From an uncultured Eubacteriales bacterium (GTDB lineage Bacteria; Bacillota; Clostridia; Lachnospirales; Lachnospiraceae), in assembly GCA_949286775.1 (NCBI GenBank), contig CASEDW010000145.1, forward strand, positions 1 through 5,402: a stretch of DNA of 5,402 nucleotides. Reading direction: 5' to 3'. Position 1 is the stretch's first letter. Each line of letters opens with the position of its first letter. Shown here piece after piece: positions 1 to 5,402 of the stretch. A program made the position numbers and the translations under genes. The notes under the pieces were generated by a model. The model worked only from the letters and a program-made list of their open reading frames with translations, had not been told where the DNA came from and did no database searches.

Positions 1-996
1 ATGGCAGTAATTGACGAAGCCATCCGTTCAGGACAGACCTCTATTACTCTTACATATGAAGACGTATATGTAAAACCTCAGATCGCTTCTGATAATGCGC
101 AGTTAAATGAAGAAGTGGCTTCTCTGAACGCGCAGATAGATTATCAAAAAGAAGTCGATCGCGTTACAAATGTAACTGTTACTCTTGAATATGAAATTGA
201 CGGCGTTCAGAAAAACGCTGTTTTGACTCCTGATATCTTAAAAACGATGATCGTTAATAATCAGGAAAATAAACCTGTCGTATCAGGAGATAAGGTCATC
301 GAATGGCTCACTGCATGGGCTGATGAAAATGACGTTCTTGAAGACGATTATCTTTTTATCAACTGTTATGGAGAGTTGATGTCTCTTCCGAACGGATCTG
401 ATACCGGGTGGTCATTTGACATAACTCAGACGGCGCAGGCGATGTATGACGCTGTAGATAAACTCGAAAGCAAAACGGTTTCGCCGATCCTTGTTGATGA
501 AAACGGCAATAAACAGACTGATCAGACTTATGTCGAGATTATAATACCTGAACAGAGGATGATTCTTCATAAGGACGGCCAGATATTAGTAGATACCCCT
601 GTAGTTACGGGATCGCTCTATACGGAACTTGATTATACTACGTATACGCCATCTAATGGAATCTGGCATATTTTCTGGATGACAACGAATTATACTTTAA
701 AAGGGCCTATCCAGGATGACGGTTCCCGTGAATACGAATCAAAAGTTAACTACTGGATGCCTTTTAACGGCGACGTCGGCATACATGATATGAACAGACC
801 CGCATTCGGCGCTCAGATTTACAAATACGCCGGTTCTCATGGCTGTATCAATACGCCTTTAGAAAATGCGGAGACGATATATAAAAACGTCAGCGTCGGT
901 ACGCCGGTAATCGTATGGGGAGAAAGCGGCTCTATAGACCAGCAGGCTGCGTCGCAGGCAAAGCTTGAAGATCAGCAAAACTCAATATTTGCATGA
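1..996 (+). CDS. L,D-transpeptidase (YkuD domain) with PG_binding_4-like region, 5'-truncated by window edge
   Basis: This is an extracytoplasmic peptidoglycan L,D-transpeptidase. The family uses a catalytic cysteine to form 3-3 cross-links between stem peptides, or to attach proteins to them. The frame is open from base 1 to TGA at 994-996 (331 codons visible). The YkuD domain covers about residues 178-310, starting near VEIIIPEQRMILHKDG. It holds the conserved His262 (GIHDMNRP) and the signature SHGCIN, with His280 and nucleophile Cys282, so it looks catalytically intact. Residues about 60-160 (including GWSFDITQTAQAMYDAV) resemble the PG_binding_4 domain that precedes YkuD in many clostridial enzymes, and residues 1-45 look like the end of another copy. 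The ATG at base 1 is therefore probably internal. The expected N-terminal membrane anchor or signal would lie upstream. A Gln- and Ser-rich tail of about 20 residues follows the catalytic domain. The family call is firm; the domain boundaries are inferred. Confidence 0.92.
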   Translation: MAVIDEAIRSGQTSITLTYEDVYVKPQIASDNAQLNEEVASLNAQIDYQKEVDRVTNVTVTLEYEIDGVQKNAVLTPDILKTMIVNNQENKPVVSGDKVIEWLTAWADENDVLEDDYLFINCYGELMSLPNGSDTGWSFDITQTAQAMYDAVDKLESKTVSPILVDENGNKQTDQTYVEIIIPEQRMILHKDGQILVDTPVVTGSLYTELDYTTYTPSNGIWHIFWMTTNYTLKGPIQDDGSREYESKVNYWMPFNGDVGIHDMNRPAFGAQIYKYAGSHGCINTPLENAETIYKNVSVGTPVIVWGESGSIDQQAASQAKLEDQQNSIFA

Positions 997-1015
997 GACA
1001 CGTGACTTATATAAT
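988..1015 (+). promoter_or_regulatory. Candidate sigma-A-type promoter upstream of the SEDS gene
   Basis: A perfect -10 hexamer TATAAT lies at 1010-1015. Sixteen bases upstream is a 4/6 match to the -35 box, TTTGCA, at 988-993, which ends just before the stop codon of the L,D-transpeptidase gene. Transcription would start near 1022 and leave a leader of about 17 bases before the ATG at 1039. No terminator-like hairpin is visible in the gap, so read-through from the upstream gene is also possible. The -35 is weak and the DNA is AT-rich, so this is only a candidate. Confidence 0.35.
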
Positions 1016-1026
1016 CAAAATAAAAC

Positions 1027-1031
1027 GGTGA
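1027..1031 (+). promoter_or_regulatory. Probable shifted ribosome binding site GGTGA for the SEDS gene
   Basis: No GGAGG-like sequence precedes the ATG at 1039. GGTGA at 1027-1031 could pair over five bases with the UCACC at the 3' end of 16S rRNA, with seven bases between it and the start codon. It corresponds to the right half of the full AGGAGGTGA consensus. It supports the 1039 start but is weaker than the AAAGGAG site of the downstream acpP. Confidence 0.45.
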
Positions 1032-1038
1032 ATTTTTA

Positions 1039-2280
1039 ATGGCTATTAAAGTTAGGAATAGAGTTAAGGGAAAGTTAATACGGGAATACTATGACTATAA
1101 CCTTCTGGCGGTAGTCATAATTCTGATGTGCTTTGGTCTTGTCATGCTTTACAGCGCCAGCTCCTATGAAGCTACAAATACATTTAACGATGATATGTAT
1201 TATTTACAGAGACAGGCTTTAATAGGTTTGCTTGCTGTTATAATCGCCATCTGGGTATCGAGGTGGGATTATCATCTGCTCATTAAGCTTTCTACGCCGT
1301 TGTATTTTGTTTCGCTTTTACTGATGGCGGCAGTTAAGTTTACTCCTTTAGGCATAACTGCCGGAGGAGCCAGAAGATGGCTCGGATACGGCAGCGTCAG
1401 TATTCAGCCGGCGGAAATAGCCAAGATAGCCGTTATTGTCTGTCTCACGGCGGAGATAATGCGTCTTGGAAGGGAGTTTTATACTAAATCAGGCGTTTTT
1501 CGAATACTCATTATGGGATTTTTGCAGGCTTTCGGAGCGTTTTATTTTACCGAAAATCTGAGTACTGCCATAATCATCATGCTTATCTCTGTTTTTATAG
1601 TATTTGTGGCGCATCCAAAAACGAAGCCGTTTATAATCGCGCTGATATTTATAGCGGTGCTTGTAATAGTCGGGCTGATTATTTTAAGGTCGAGTCTTCA
1701 GGACAGTGACGACTTCAGGATAAGGCGTGTGCTTGTCTGGATGGATCCGGAAAAATATTCGGATCTCGGCGGATGGCAGGTGCTCCAGGGACTGTACGCT
1801 ATAGGCAGCGGCGGTCTGTTCGGCAAAGGACTTGGAAACAGTACGCAGAAACTTGATACGATTCCCGAAGCGCAGAACGACATGATATTCAGTATTATCT
1901 GCGAGGAACTCGGTCTTGTGGGCGCTATAATAGTGCTGATATTGTTTTCATATCTGTTCTACCGCCTGCTTTTTATCGCTCAAAACGCGGCTGATCTGGA
2001 AGGATGTCTTATCGCCAGCGGAATATTTTTCCATATTGCGATTCAGGTTATCCTGAATATATGCGTTGTTTTAAATGTGATCCCGACGACGGGCGTTACG
2101 CTTCCTTTCGTGAGCTACGGAGGAACGTCTGTCATGTTCCTTATGTTCGAGATTGGAATAGCCCTGAGTATATCAGGGCAGATCAGGATGAAGGTTATAC
2201 CGGACAAAAAGAGAAACAGGGAAAATACGGCGGCTGCTTCCGGCAGTGCCGTTTCCGCAAAAATCCCTGTTGACAAATAG
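1039..2280 (+). CDS. ftsW: FtsW/RodA/SpoVE-family (SEDS) peptidoglycan glycosyltransferase
   Basis: This is an integral membrane polymerase that builds glycan strands from lipid II, normally working with a class B penicillin-binding protein at the septum (FtsW), side wall (RodA) or spore cortex (SpoVE). The 413-residue protein has about ten hydrophobic segments. The first is near residues 21-41, and a large extracytoplasmic loop follows the segment at about 197-217. Conserved features include SIQPAEIAKIA (about residues 120-130), the PEAQNDMIF stretch with Asp281 at the position of the catalytic aspartate of SEDS proteins, EELG right after it, and the PFVSYGGTS signature at residues 356-364. 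The length suits FtsW or SpoVE. The tail from about residue 385 is basic, then Ala/Ser-rich, and probably cytoplasmic. It follows the L,D-transpeptidase after 42 bp, giving a cell-wall pair. Family membership is near certain; the choice of FtsW over SpoVE or RodA is inferred, since no penicillin-binding protein or mre gene is in view. Confidence 0.92.
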   Translation: MAIKVRNRVKGKLIREYYDYNLLAVVIILMCFGLVMLYSASSYEATNTFNDDMYYLQRQALIGLLAVIIAIWVSRWDYHLLIKLSTPLYFVSLLLMAAVKFTPLGITAGGARRWLGYGSVSIQPAEIAKIAVIVCLTAEIMRLGREFYTKSGVFRILIMGFLQAFGAFYFTENLSTAIIIMLISVFIVFVAHPKTKPFIIALIFIAVLVIVGLIILRSSLQDSDDFRIRRVLVWMDPEKYSDLGGWQVLQGLYAIGSGGLFGKGLGNSTQKLDTIPEAQNDMIFSIICEELGLVGAIIVLILFSYLFYRLLFIAQNAADLEGCLIASGIFFHIAIQVILNICVVLNVIPTTGVTLPFVSYGGTSVMFLMFEIGIALSISGQIRMKVIPDKKRNRENTAAASGSAVSAKIPVDK

Positions 2281-2298
2281 GTTTTTAACATCTACACT
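2270..2298 (+). promoter_or_regulatory. Sigma-A-type promoter for acpP
   Basis: A perfect -35 box TTGACA (2270-2275) is followed after exactly 17 bases by TACACT (2293-2298), a 4/6 match to TATAAT. The -35 box overlaps the last sense codons of the SEDS gene. Predicted initiation is near 2305, giving a leader of about 30 bases with the ribosome binding site at its end. I see no FapR-like operator or other clear inverted repeat over the promoter. The perfect -35, ideal spacing and position directly before a highly expressed type of gene support it. Confidence 0.65.
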
Positions 2299-2320
2299 TG
2301 AAATCATGAAAAGTTGTATT

Positions 2321-2327
2321 AAAGGAG
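2321..2327 (+). promoter_or_regulatory. Strong ribosome binding site of acpP
   Basis: AAAGGAG lies nine bases before the ATG at 2337. It is the best Shine-Dalgarno match among the complete genes here and fixes the acpP start. Confidence 0.85.
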
Positions 2328-2336
2328 TTTTTTGAT

Positions 2337-2570
2337 ATGCTTGAAAAGATTCAACAGTTATTATCAGAACAGTTCGGATTTGAAGCGTCTTCAATCACGG
2401 AAGATACGGATTTTAAAGATGATCTTGGAGCGGATTCCTTAGACCTTTATGAATTGGTAATGGCTCTTGAAGATGAATATTCAGTTGAAATTCCTGCTGA
2501 AGACCTTACCGACATCAATACTGTCGGCGACATTATGAATTATTTAAGAGAAAAAGGTGTGGAGCTTTGA
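2337..2570 (+). CDS. acpP: Acyl carrier protein
   Basis: This is a small acidic cytosolic protein that carries growing acyl chains on a 4'-phosphopantetheine arm through type II fatty-acid synthesis and hands them to phospholipid acyltransferases. The 77-residue length is typical. The modification motif is GADSLDLYEL, with Ser34 as the attachment residue. Helix 1 (residues about 2-14), the conserved FKDDLGADSL stretch, the acidic helix II with ALEDEYSVEIP (residues about 48-58), and the final helix DIMNYLREKG all fit AcpP. The start is fixed by AAAGGAG nine bases upstream. No other fatty-acid gene (fab, plsX, acpS) is in the window. The gene has its own promoter and terminator, so it looks monocistronic. 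It could be the housekeeping AcpP or a second, specialised ACP, because clostridial genomes sometimes carry more than one. The sequence is AcpP-like and lacks obvious DltC or polyketide context. Confidence 0.96.
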   Translation: MLEKIQQLLSEQFGFEASSITEDTDFKDDLGADSLDLYELVMALEDEYSVEIPAEDLTDINTVGDIMNYLREKGVEL

Positions 2571-2590
2571 TTCTCCGCACTTTTTTCTTT
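2557..2590 (+). terminator. Rho-independent terminator of acpP
   Basis: GTGTGGAG (2557-2564) pairs with CTCCGCAC (2573-2580) as an eight-base-pair stem with one G-U pair and an eight-base loop. TTTTTTCTTT (2581-2590) follows at once. The left arm lies in the last codons of acpP and the stop codon sits in the loop. The A-run at 2551-2555 opposite the T-run could extend the stem and give some activity on the other strand. The T-run ends 16 bases before the helicase ATG, so helicase transcription needs read-through or an unseen promoter. Confidence 0.82.
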
Positions 2591-2596
2591 AAATAC

Positions 2597-2601
2597 GGTG
2601 G
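2597..2601 (+). promoter_or_regulatory. Probable ribosome binding site GGTGG that decides the helicase start
   Basis: Two in-frame starts exist: GTG at 2598 and ATG at 2607. The GTG has only T-rich terminator DNA upstream and no Shine-Dalgarno. The ATG has GGTGG five bases before it, which can pair with CACC in the 16S rRNA tail. The ATG is therefore preferred and the GTG is read as part of the binding site. Confidence 0.5.
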
Positions 2602-2606
2602 TTGCT

Positions 2607-4451
2607 ATGAAATACAATAAACAGCAGGAAGAGGCCGTCATGCATAAAGACGGCGCGATGCTCGTGCTCGCGGGTCCCGGATGCGGCAAGACGGCTGTAA
2701 TAACAGGCAGATTAAACAACTTAATAAATATCGGGGTCTCTCCTTCATCTATTCTTGTGGTGACTTTTACAAGAGCCGCCGCAGGCGAGATGAAAGAGAG
2801 ATTTTTGCGGTTAAGGTCGGAAAATGGCAGCGGTGATAATACGGCGGATGACTCAAAAGTTTCTTTCGGAACATTTCACGGAGTGTTTTATCATATACTT
2901 AGAAATGAACTTCGGCTTGATAGCAACTGTATTTTAGGAGAAGAGCAGAAATTTCTGCTTCTTAAGAATATTCTTGAATCATGCAGCGCCGATGAGTACT
3001 TTGAAAAGGAACTTACAAAAAATGTCATTCAGGAAATAAGCTATATCAAAGGAAATGGGATTTCATCAAAAAATTTTTATTCCTCTGCGCTTCCTGAGGA
3101 TACTTTCAGAAAAGTATATGGGCAGTACAGGCTCTGGCTTACGGAAAACAGAAAACTTGATTTTGACGATATCAATACGCTTACATACCGCCTTTTTAAG
3201 ACGAAAGACGACGCCCTTAAAAGATGGCAGAAACGCTTTAAATATATCTTAATAGATGAGTTTCAGGATATAAATCCTATTCAATACAGGATAATCCGGA
3301 TGATAGCAGAGCCGGAAAATAATATTTTTATAGTGGGAGACGACGATCAGTCGATATACAGGTTCAGGGGTTCGGATCCGTCGATTATGCTTGGGTTTCC
3401 ACGCCATTATAAGGATTCTAAAATTGTAAGACTTGTTGAAAATTACAGAAGCACGCCGGAGATATTAAAAGCGGCTTCCACAGTGATATCATGCAATAAA
3501 AAGCGTTTTTCAAAAGAACTTTTTACTTCAAATAACAGTGGGAAAAACGTGGATATAGAGGTTTTTGACAATATATGGCAGGAAACGGATATTTTGTCTA
3601 AAAATATAAGAGACAATGTCAGCTCCGGGAAAAAATATTCCGATATGGCCATACTCGTAAGAACAAATTTCGGAGCGAGGGCAGCGATTGAAAAACTGAT
3701 ATACGACAGGATTCCTTTCGAGGCGCAGCAGGATATCCCATGTATATTTGATCATTTTATCGCAAAAGACATGATTACCTATATGAAGATAGGAAACGGA
3801 AGCGATAAGAGAGAAGATTATTTAAAGATAATAAATAAGCCAAACAGATTTATTTCAAGAAACGCGTTCTATGAAAAAAATGTCAGATTTGAAAGCCTCT
3901 ACTTTTACTATGAAGACAGAGAGTGGATGTGGAAGAGGATCGAGGAACTGGAAGAGAACATTAGGGTCTTAAAAGACCTTCCTCCCTATGGCGCGATACA
4001 TTATATCAGAAAAGTTATCGGATATGACGAATATATCAGGGACTACGCTCTCGAAAAGAAAGTCCCGGCAAAAGATCTTTTTGACCTTATCGACGAGATA
4101 ACGGAAAGTGCAAGACCGTTCAAAACCTTTGACGAGTGGCAGAAGCATATACTTGAATACAGTGAAAACATAAAAAAACACGGAAAGAACCAGACAGAAA
4201 ATACGAATACCGTTAAAATTACGACTCTTCATGGCAGCAAAGGCAAAGAATATGATATAGTATATATACTTGATGTGAACGACGGAGTGATTCCTTTTCA
4301 TAAGGCTAATCTTGAACAGGATATCGAAGAGGAAAGACGCCTGTTTTACGTAGGCATGACGCGGGCTAAGGAACAGCTGAATATTTACGCGGTAAAAGAA
4401 CGCTATGAGAAAAAAACGGATATTTCTCCGTTTATAAAAAATCTGATCTGA
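2607..4451 (+). CDS. UvrD/PcrA-like superfamily 1A ATP-dependent DNA helicase, compact form
   Basis: This is a DNA-dependent ATPase predicted to unwind duplex DNA 3' to 5' in repair or replication restart. From the ATG it has 614 residues (617 if the GTG at 2598 is used). Motifs in order: Q-motif YNKQQEEAV near the N terminus; Walker A AGPGCGKT (22-29, Lys28); Ia VVTFTRAAAGEMKERF; TFHGVFYHIL; II DEFQD (217-221, Walker B); III GDDDQSIYRFRG (244-255); IV VENYRST with Arg281; V LHGSKGKEYD (541-550); VI YVGMTRAKEQL with the arginine-finger Arg586. All catalytic residues are present, so it should be active. UvrD and PcrA usually have about 720-730 residues with a long tail after motif VI. Here only 28 residues follow Arg586, ending at a SPFIKNLI stretch that resembles the SRF element of PcrA. 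Motif III has Phe253 where UvrD and PcrA have a DNA-stacking Trp. It precedes polA by 20 bp and is probably cotranscribed with it. It is likely a paralogue, not the housekeeping PcrA. Confidence 0.93.
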   Translation: MKYNKQQEEAVMHKDGAMLVLAGPGCGKTAVITGRLNNLINIGVSPSSILVVTFTRAAAGEMKERFLRLRSENGSGDNTADDSKVSFGTFHGVFYHILRNELRLDSNCILGEEQKFLLLKNILESCSADEYFEKELTKNVIQEISYIKGNGISSKNFYSSALPEDTFRKVYGQYRLWLTENRKLDFDDINTLTYRLFKTKDDALKRWQKRFKYILIDEFQDINPIQYRIIRMIAEPENNIFIVGDDDQSIYRFRGSDPSIMLGFPRHYKDSKIVRLVENYRSTPEILKAASTVISCNKKRFSKELFTSNNSGKNVDIEVFDNIWQETDILSKNIRDNVSSGKKYSDMAILVRTNFGARAAIEKLIYDRIPFEAQQDIPCIFDHFIAKDMITYMKIGNGSDKREDYLKIINKPNRFISRNAFYEKNVRFESLYFYYEDREWMWKRIEELEENIRVLKDLPPYGAIHYIRKVIGYDEYIRDYALEKKVPAKDLFDLIDEITESARPFKTFDEWQKHILEYSENIKKHGKNQTENTNTVKITTLHGSKGKEYDIVYILDVNDGVIPFHKANLEQDIEEERRLFYVGMTRAKEQLNIYAVKERYEKKTDISPFIKNLI

Positions 4452-4458
4452 ATAAACC

Positions 4459-4465
4459 GAAAGGA
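4459..4465 (+). promoter_or_regulatory. Ribosome binding site of polA
   Basis: GAAAGGA lies six bases before the ATG at 4472, inside the 20-bp gap after the helicase stop codon. It fixes the polA start. No promoter or terminator fits in that gap, which supports cotranscription with the helicase. Confidence 0.75.
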
Positions 4466-4471
4466 AAAAGC

Positions 4472-5402
4472 ATGGAAAACAATATTTTACTTATAGACGG
4501 CCACAGTATATTGAACAGGGCGTTTTACGCGCTGCCGCTTTTGACTAATTCAAAGGGCGTTTACACGAACGCCATATATGGATTTTTAAATATCATATTT
4601 AAAGTCATGGATGAAGTTGAGCCTGATCACATCGCGGTAGCGTTTGATTTAAGCGCGCCGACATTCAGACATAAGATGTATCAAGAATATAAAGGAACGC
4701 GAAAACCCATGCCTCAGGAGCTGCGCGGCCAGGTCGATCTGATGAAACAGGTGCTTCGCGCGATGAATATCGAGATCATAGAAAAAGAGGGATTTGAGGC
4801 TGACGACATATTGGGAACTGTTGCGAATCTTGCGCAGGAAAAAAATATGACGTCTTCTATTTTATCGGGCGACAGAGATCTTTTGCAGCTTGTAACAGAC
4901 AAAATTTCTCTGATTCTTCCAAAGACGAGCAAAGGAGAGACGATCGTCGAAACCTTTACGCCGGAACACGTTGAGAAAGTTTATCAGGTGACGCCCCGCC
5001 AGATAATAGATCTCAAATCTATGATGGGGGATTCTTCTGATAATATTCCGGGACTTCCGGGCGTTGGTGAAAAAACAGCGGTGAATCTCATAAAGGCATA
5101 CGGAAGCCTTGAAAACGCCTATGAACACAGAGAGGAGATAAAACCTAAAAAGGCGATGGAGGCTTTCAGAGATCACTATGATCTTGGTGTAATGTCAAAA
5201 ACATTAGCGACGATAAAAACAGACGTCCCCATAGACGTCGATTTTGACAAACTTAAAATCAGCAATTTTTATTCAGCGGAGGCTTACGTCTTATTTAAAG
5301 AACTTGGCTTTAAGAATTATTTCTCAAGATTTGAGGATTCTGAAAAGACGTCAAATAGTGAAATAGAGATAATCATCGAAAGCGATCTTTCCAAGGCGGA
5401 AA
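4472..5402 (+). CDS. polA: DNA polymerase I, N-terminal 5' nuclease part (3'-truncated by window edge)
   Basis: DNA polymerase I fills repair gaps and removes RNA primers. The visible 310 codons cover the 5'-3' exonuclease/flap nuclease domain, then the start of the next region from about residue 295 (SEIEIIIESDLS). The protein opens with MENNILLIDGHSILNRAFYA, which has metal-binding Asp9. Further conserved acidic sites are Asp59 in AFDLSAPTFRHK, EADDIL (Glu109, Asp111, Asp112), SGDRDLLQL (Asp134, Asp136) and GDSSDNIPGLPGVGEKTA (Asp187, Asp190). The last of these also carries the helix-hairpin-helix DNA-binding element. YKGTRKPMP, with its basic residues, is typical as well. The frame is intact to the edge. 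The 3'-5' exonuclease-like and polymerase domains lie beyond the window, so whether proofreading residues remain cannot be judged. A stand-alone 5' nuclease (about 290 residues) is less likely because the frame continues past that length into a region resembling the polymerase I linker. Confidence 0.94.
   Translation, partial: MENNILLIDGHSILNRAFYALPLLTNSKGVYTNAIYGFLNIIFKVMDEVEPDHIAVAFDLSAPTFRHKMYQEYKGTRKPMPQELRGQVDLMKQVLRAMNIEIIEKEGFEADDILGTVANLAQEKNMTSSILSGDRDLLQLVTDKISLILPKTSKGETIVETFTPEHVEKVYQVTPRQIIDLKSMMGDSSDNIPGLPGVGEKTAVNLIKAYGSLENAYEHREEIKPKKAMEAFRDHYDLGVMSKTLATIKTDVPIDVDFDKLKISNFYSAEAYVLFKELGFKNYFSRFEDSEKTSNSEIEIIIESDLSKAE

Noticed and set aside
1..3. ATG at base 1 as the true start of the L,D-transpeptidase
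   Set aside because: No signal peptide or membrane anchor follows it and the first residues look like the interior of a PG_binding_4-type domain, so the gene probably begins upstream of the window.
1744..1765. Inverted repeat GATCCG / CGGATC with a ten-base spacer in the SEDS gene
   Set aside because: It is only six base pairs, lies within conserved coding sequence, and has no neighbouring promoter; most likely chance.
2004..2273. Plus-strand open frame of 89 codons in another frame within the SEDS gene
   Set aside because: It lies fully inside the conserved SEDS C terminus, including PFVSYGGTS, and has no domain-like sequence of its own.
2598..2606. GTG at 2598 as the helicase start, adding three residues
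   Set aside because: There is no Shine-Dalgarno upstream of it, only the terminator T-run. The ATG at 2607 has GGTGG at suitable spacing.
3969..4301. Minus-strand open frame of 110 codons opposite the helicase, with Phe- and Ile-rich stretches
   Set aside because: It overlaps helicase motif V on the other strand. Its hydrophobic residues are the reverse complement of Lys/Glu/Asp-rich codons, so it is a shadow.
4862..5176. Minus-strand open frame of 104 codons opposite polA
   Set aside because: The + strand here encodes highly conserved Pol I 5' nuclease motifs (SGDRDLLQL, GDSSDNIPG). The antisense frame shows no recognisable domain and I saw no convincing ribosome binding site for it.
1..5402. 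Mobile element, CRISPR array, tRNA or rRNA gene, toxin-antitoxin or phage-defence system
   Set aside because: No transposase, integrase, repeat-spacer pattern, cloverleaf or defence domain was seen. The helicase lies beside polA and has no nuclease or defence partner in view, so a defence role is not supported.

Overview
The window looks like ordinary chromosomal DNA from a low-to-mid GC Gram-positive bacterium, most likely of the class Clostridia and possibly Lachnospiraceae-like. That placement rests on family resemblance only: an L,D-transpeptidase with PG_binding_4-type domains, a clostridial-style SEDS protein, a clostridial-style acyl carrier protein, and AAAGGAG-type ribosome binding sites. 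No search could be run. All five genes lie on the + strand with short gaps, and no stretch over 300 bases lacks a gene.

Layout. Bases 1-996 hold the C-terminal part of an L,D-transpeptidase whose true start is upstream of the window. After 42 bp, which include a candidate promoter, comes a complete FtsW/RodA/SpoVE-family (SEDS) peptidoglycan polymerase (1039-2280). A 56-bp gap then leads to a complete acyl carrier protein gene, acpP (2337-2570). This gene has a good sigma-A-type promoter whose -35 box overlaps the end of the SEDS gene, a strong Shine-Dalgarno, and a Rho-independent terminator that begins inside its last codons. Next is a compact UvrD/PcrA-like superfamily 1 DNA helicase (preferred start 2607, end 4451). 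Twenty bases later polA begins (4472) and runs off the right edge; only its 5' nuclease domain and the start of the next region are present.

The genes form three functional groups. The first is cell-wall synthesis: glycan polymerisation by the SEDS protein and 3-3 type cross-linking or anchoring by the L,D-transpeptidase. The second is the fatty-acid and lipid carrier protein, as a near-autonomous transcription unit. The third is a helicase-polA pair that fits DNA repair.

I found no mobile element, CRISPR array, RNA gene, or convincing new system. The points most worth a second look are the helicase that stops right after motif VI beside polA, the isolated acpP unit, and two genes that appear to use a shifted GGTG-type ribosome binding site.
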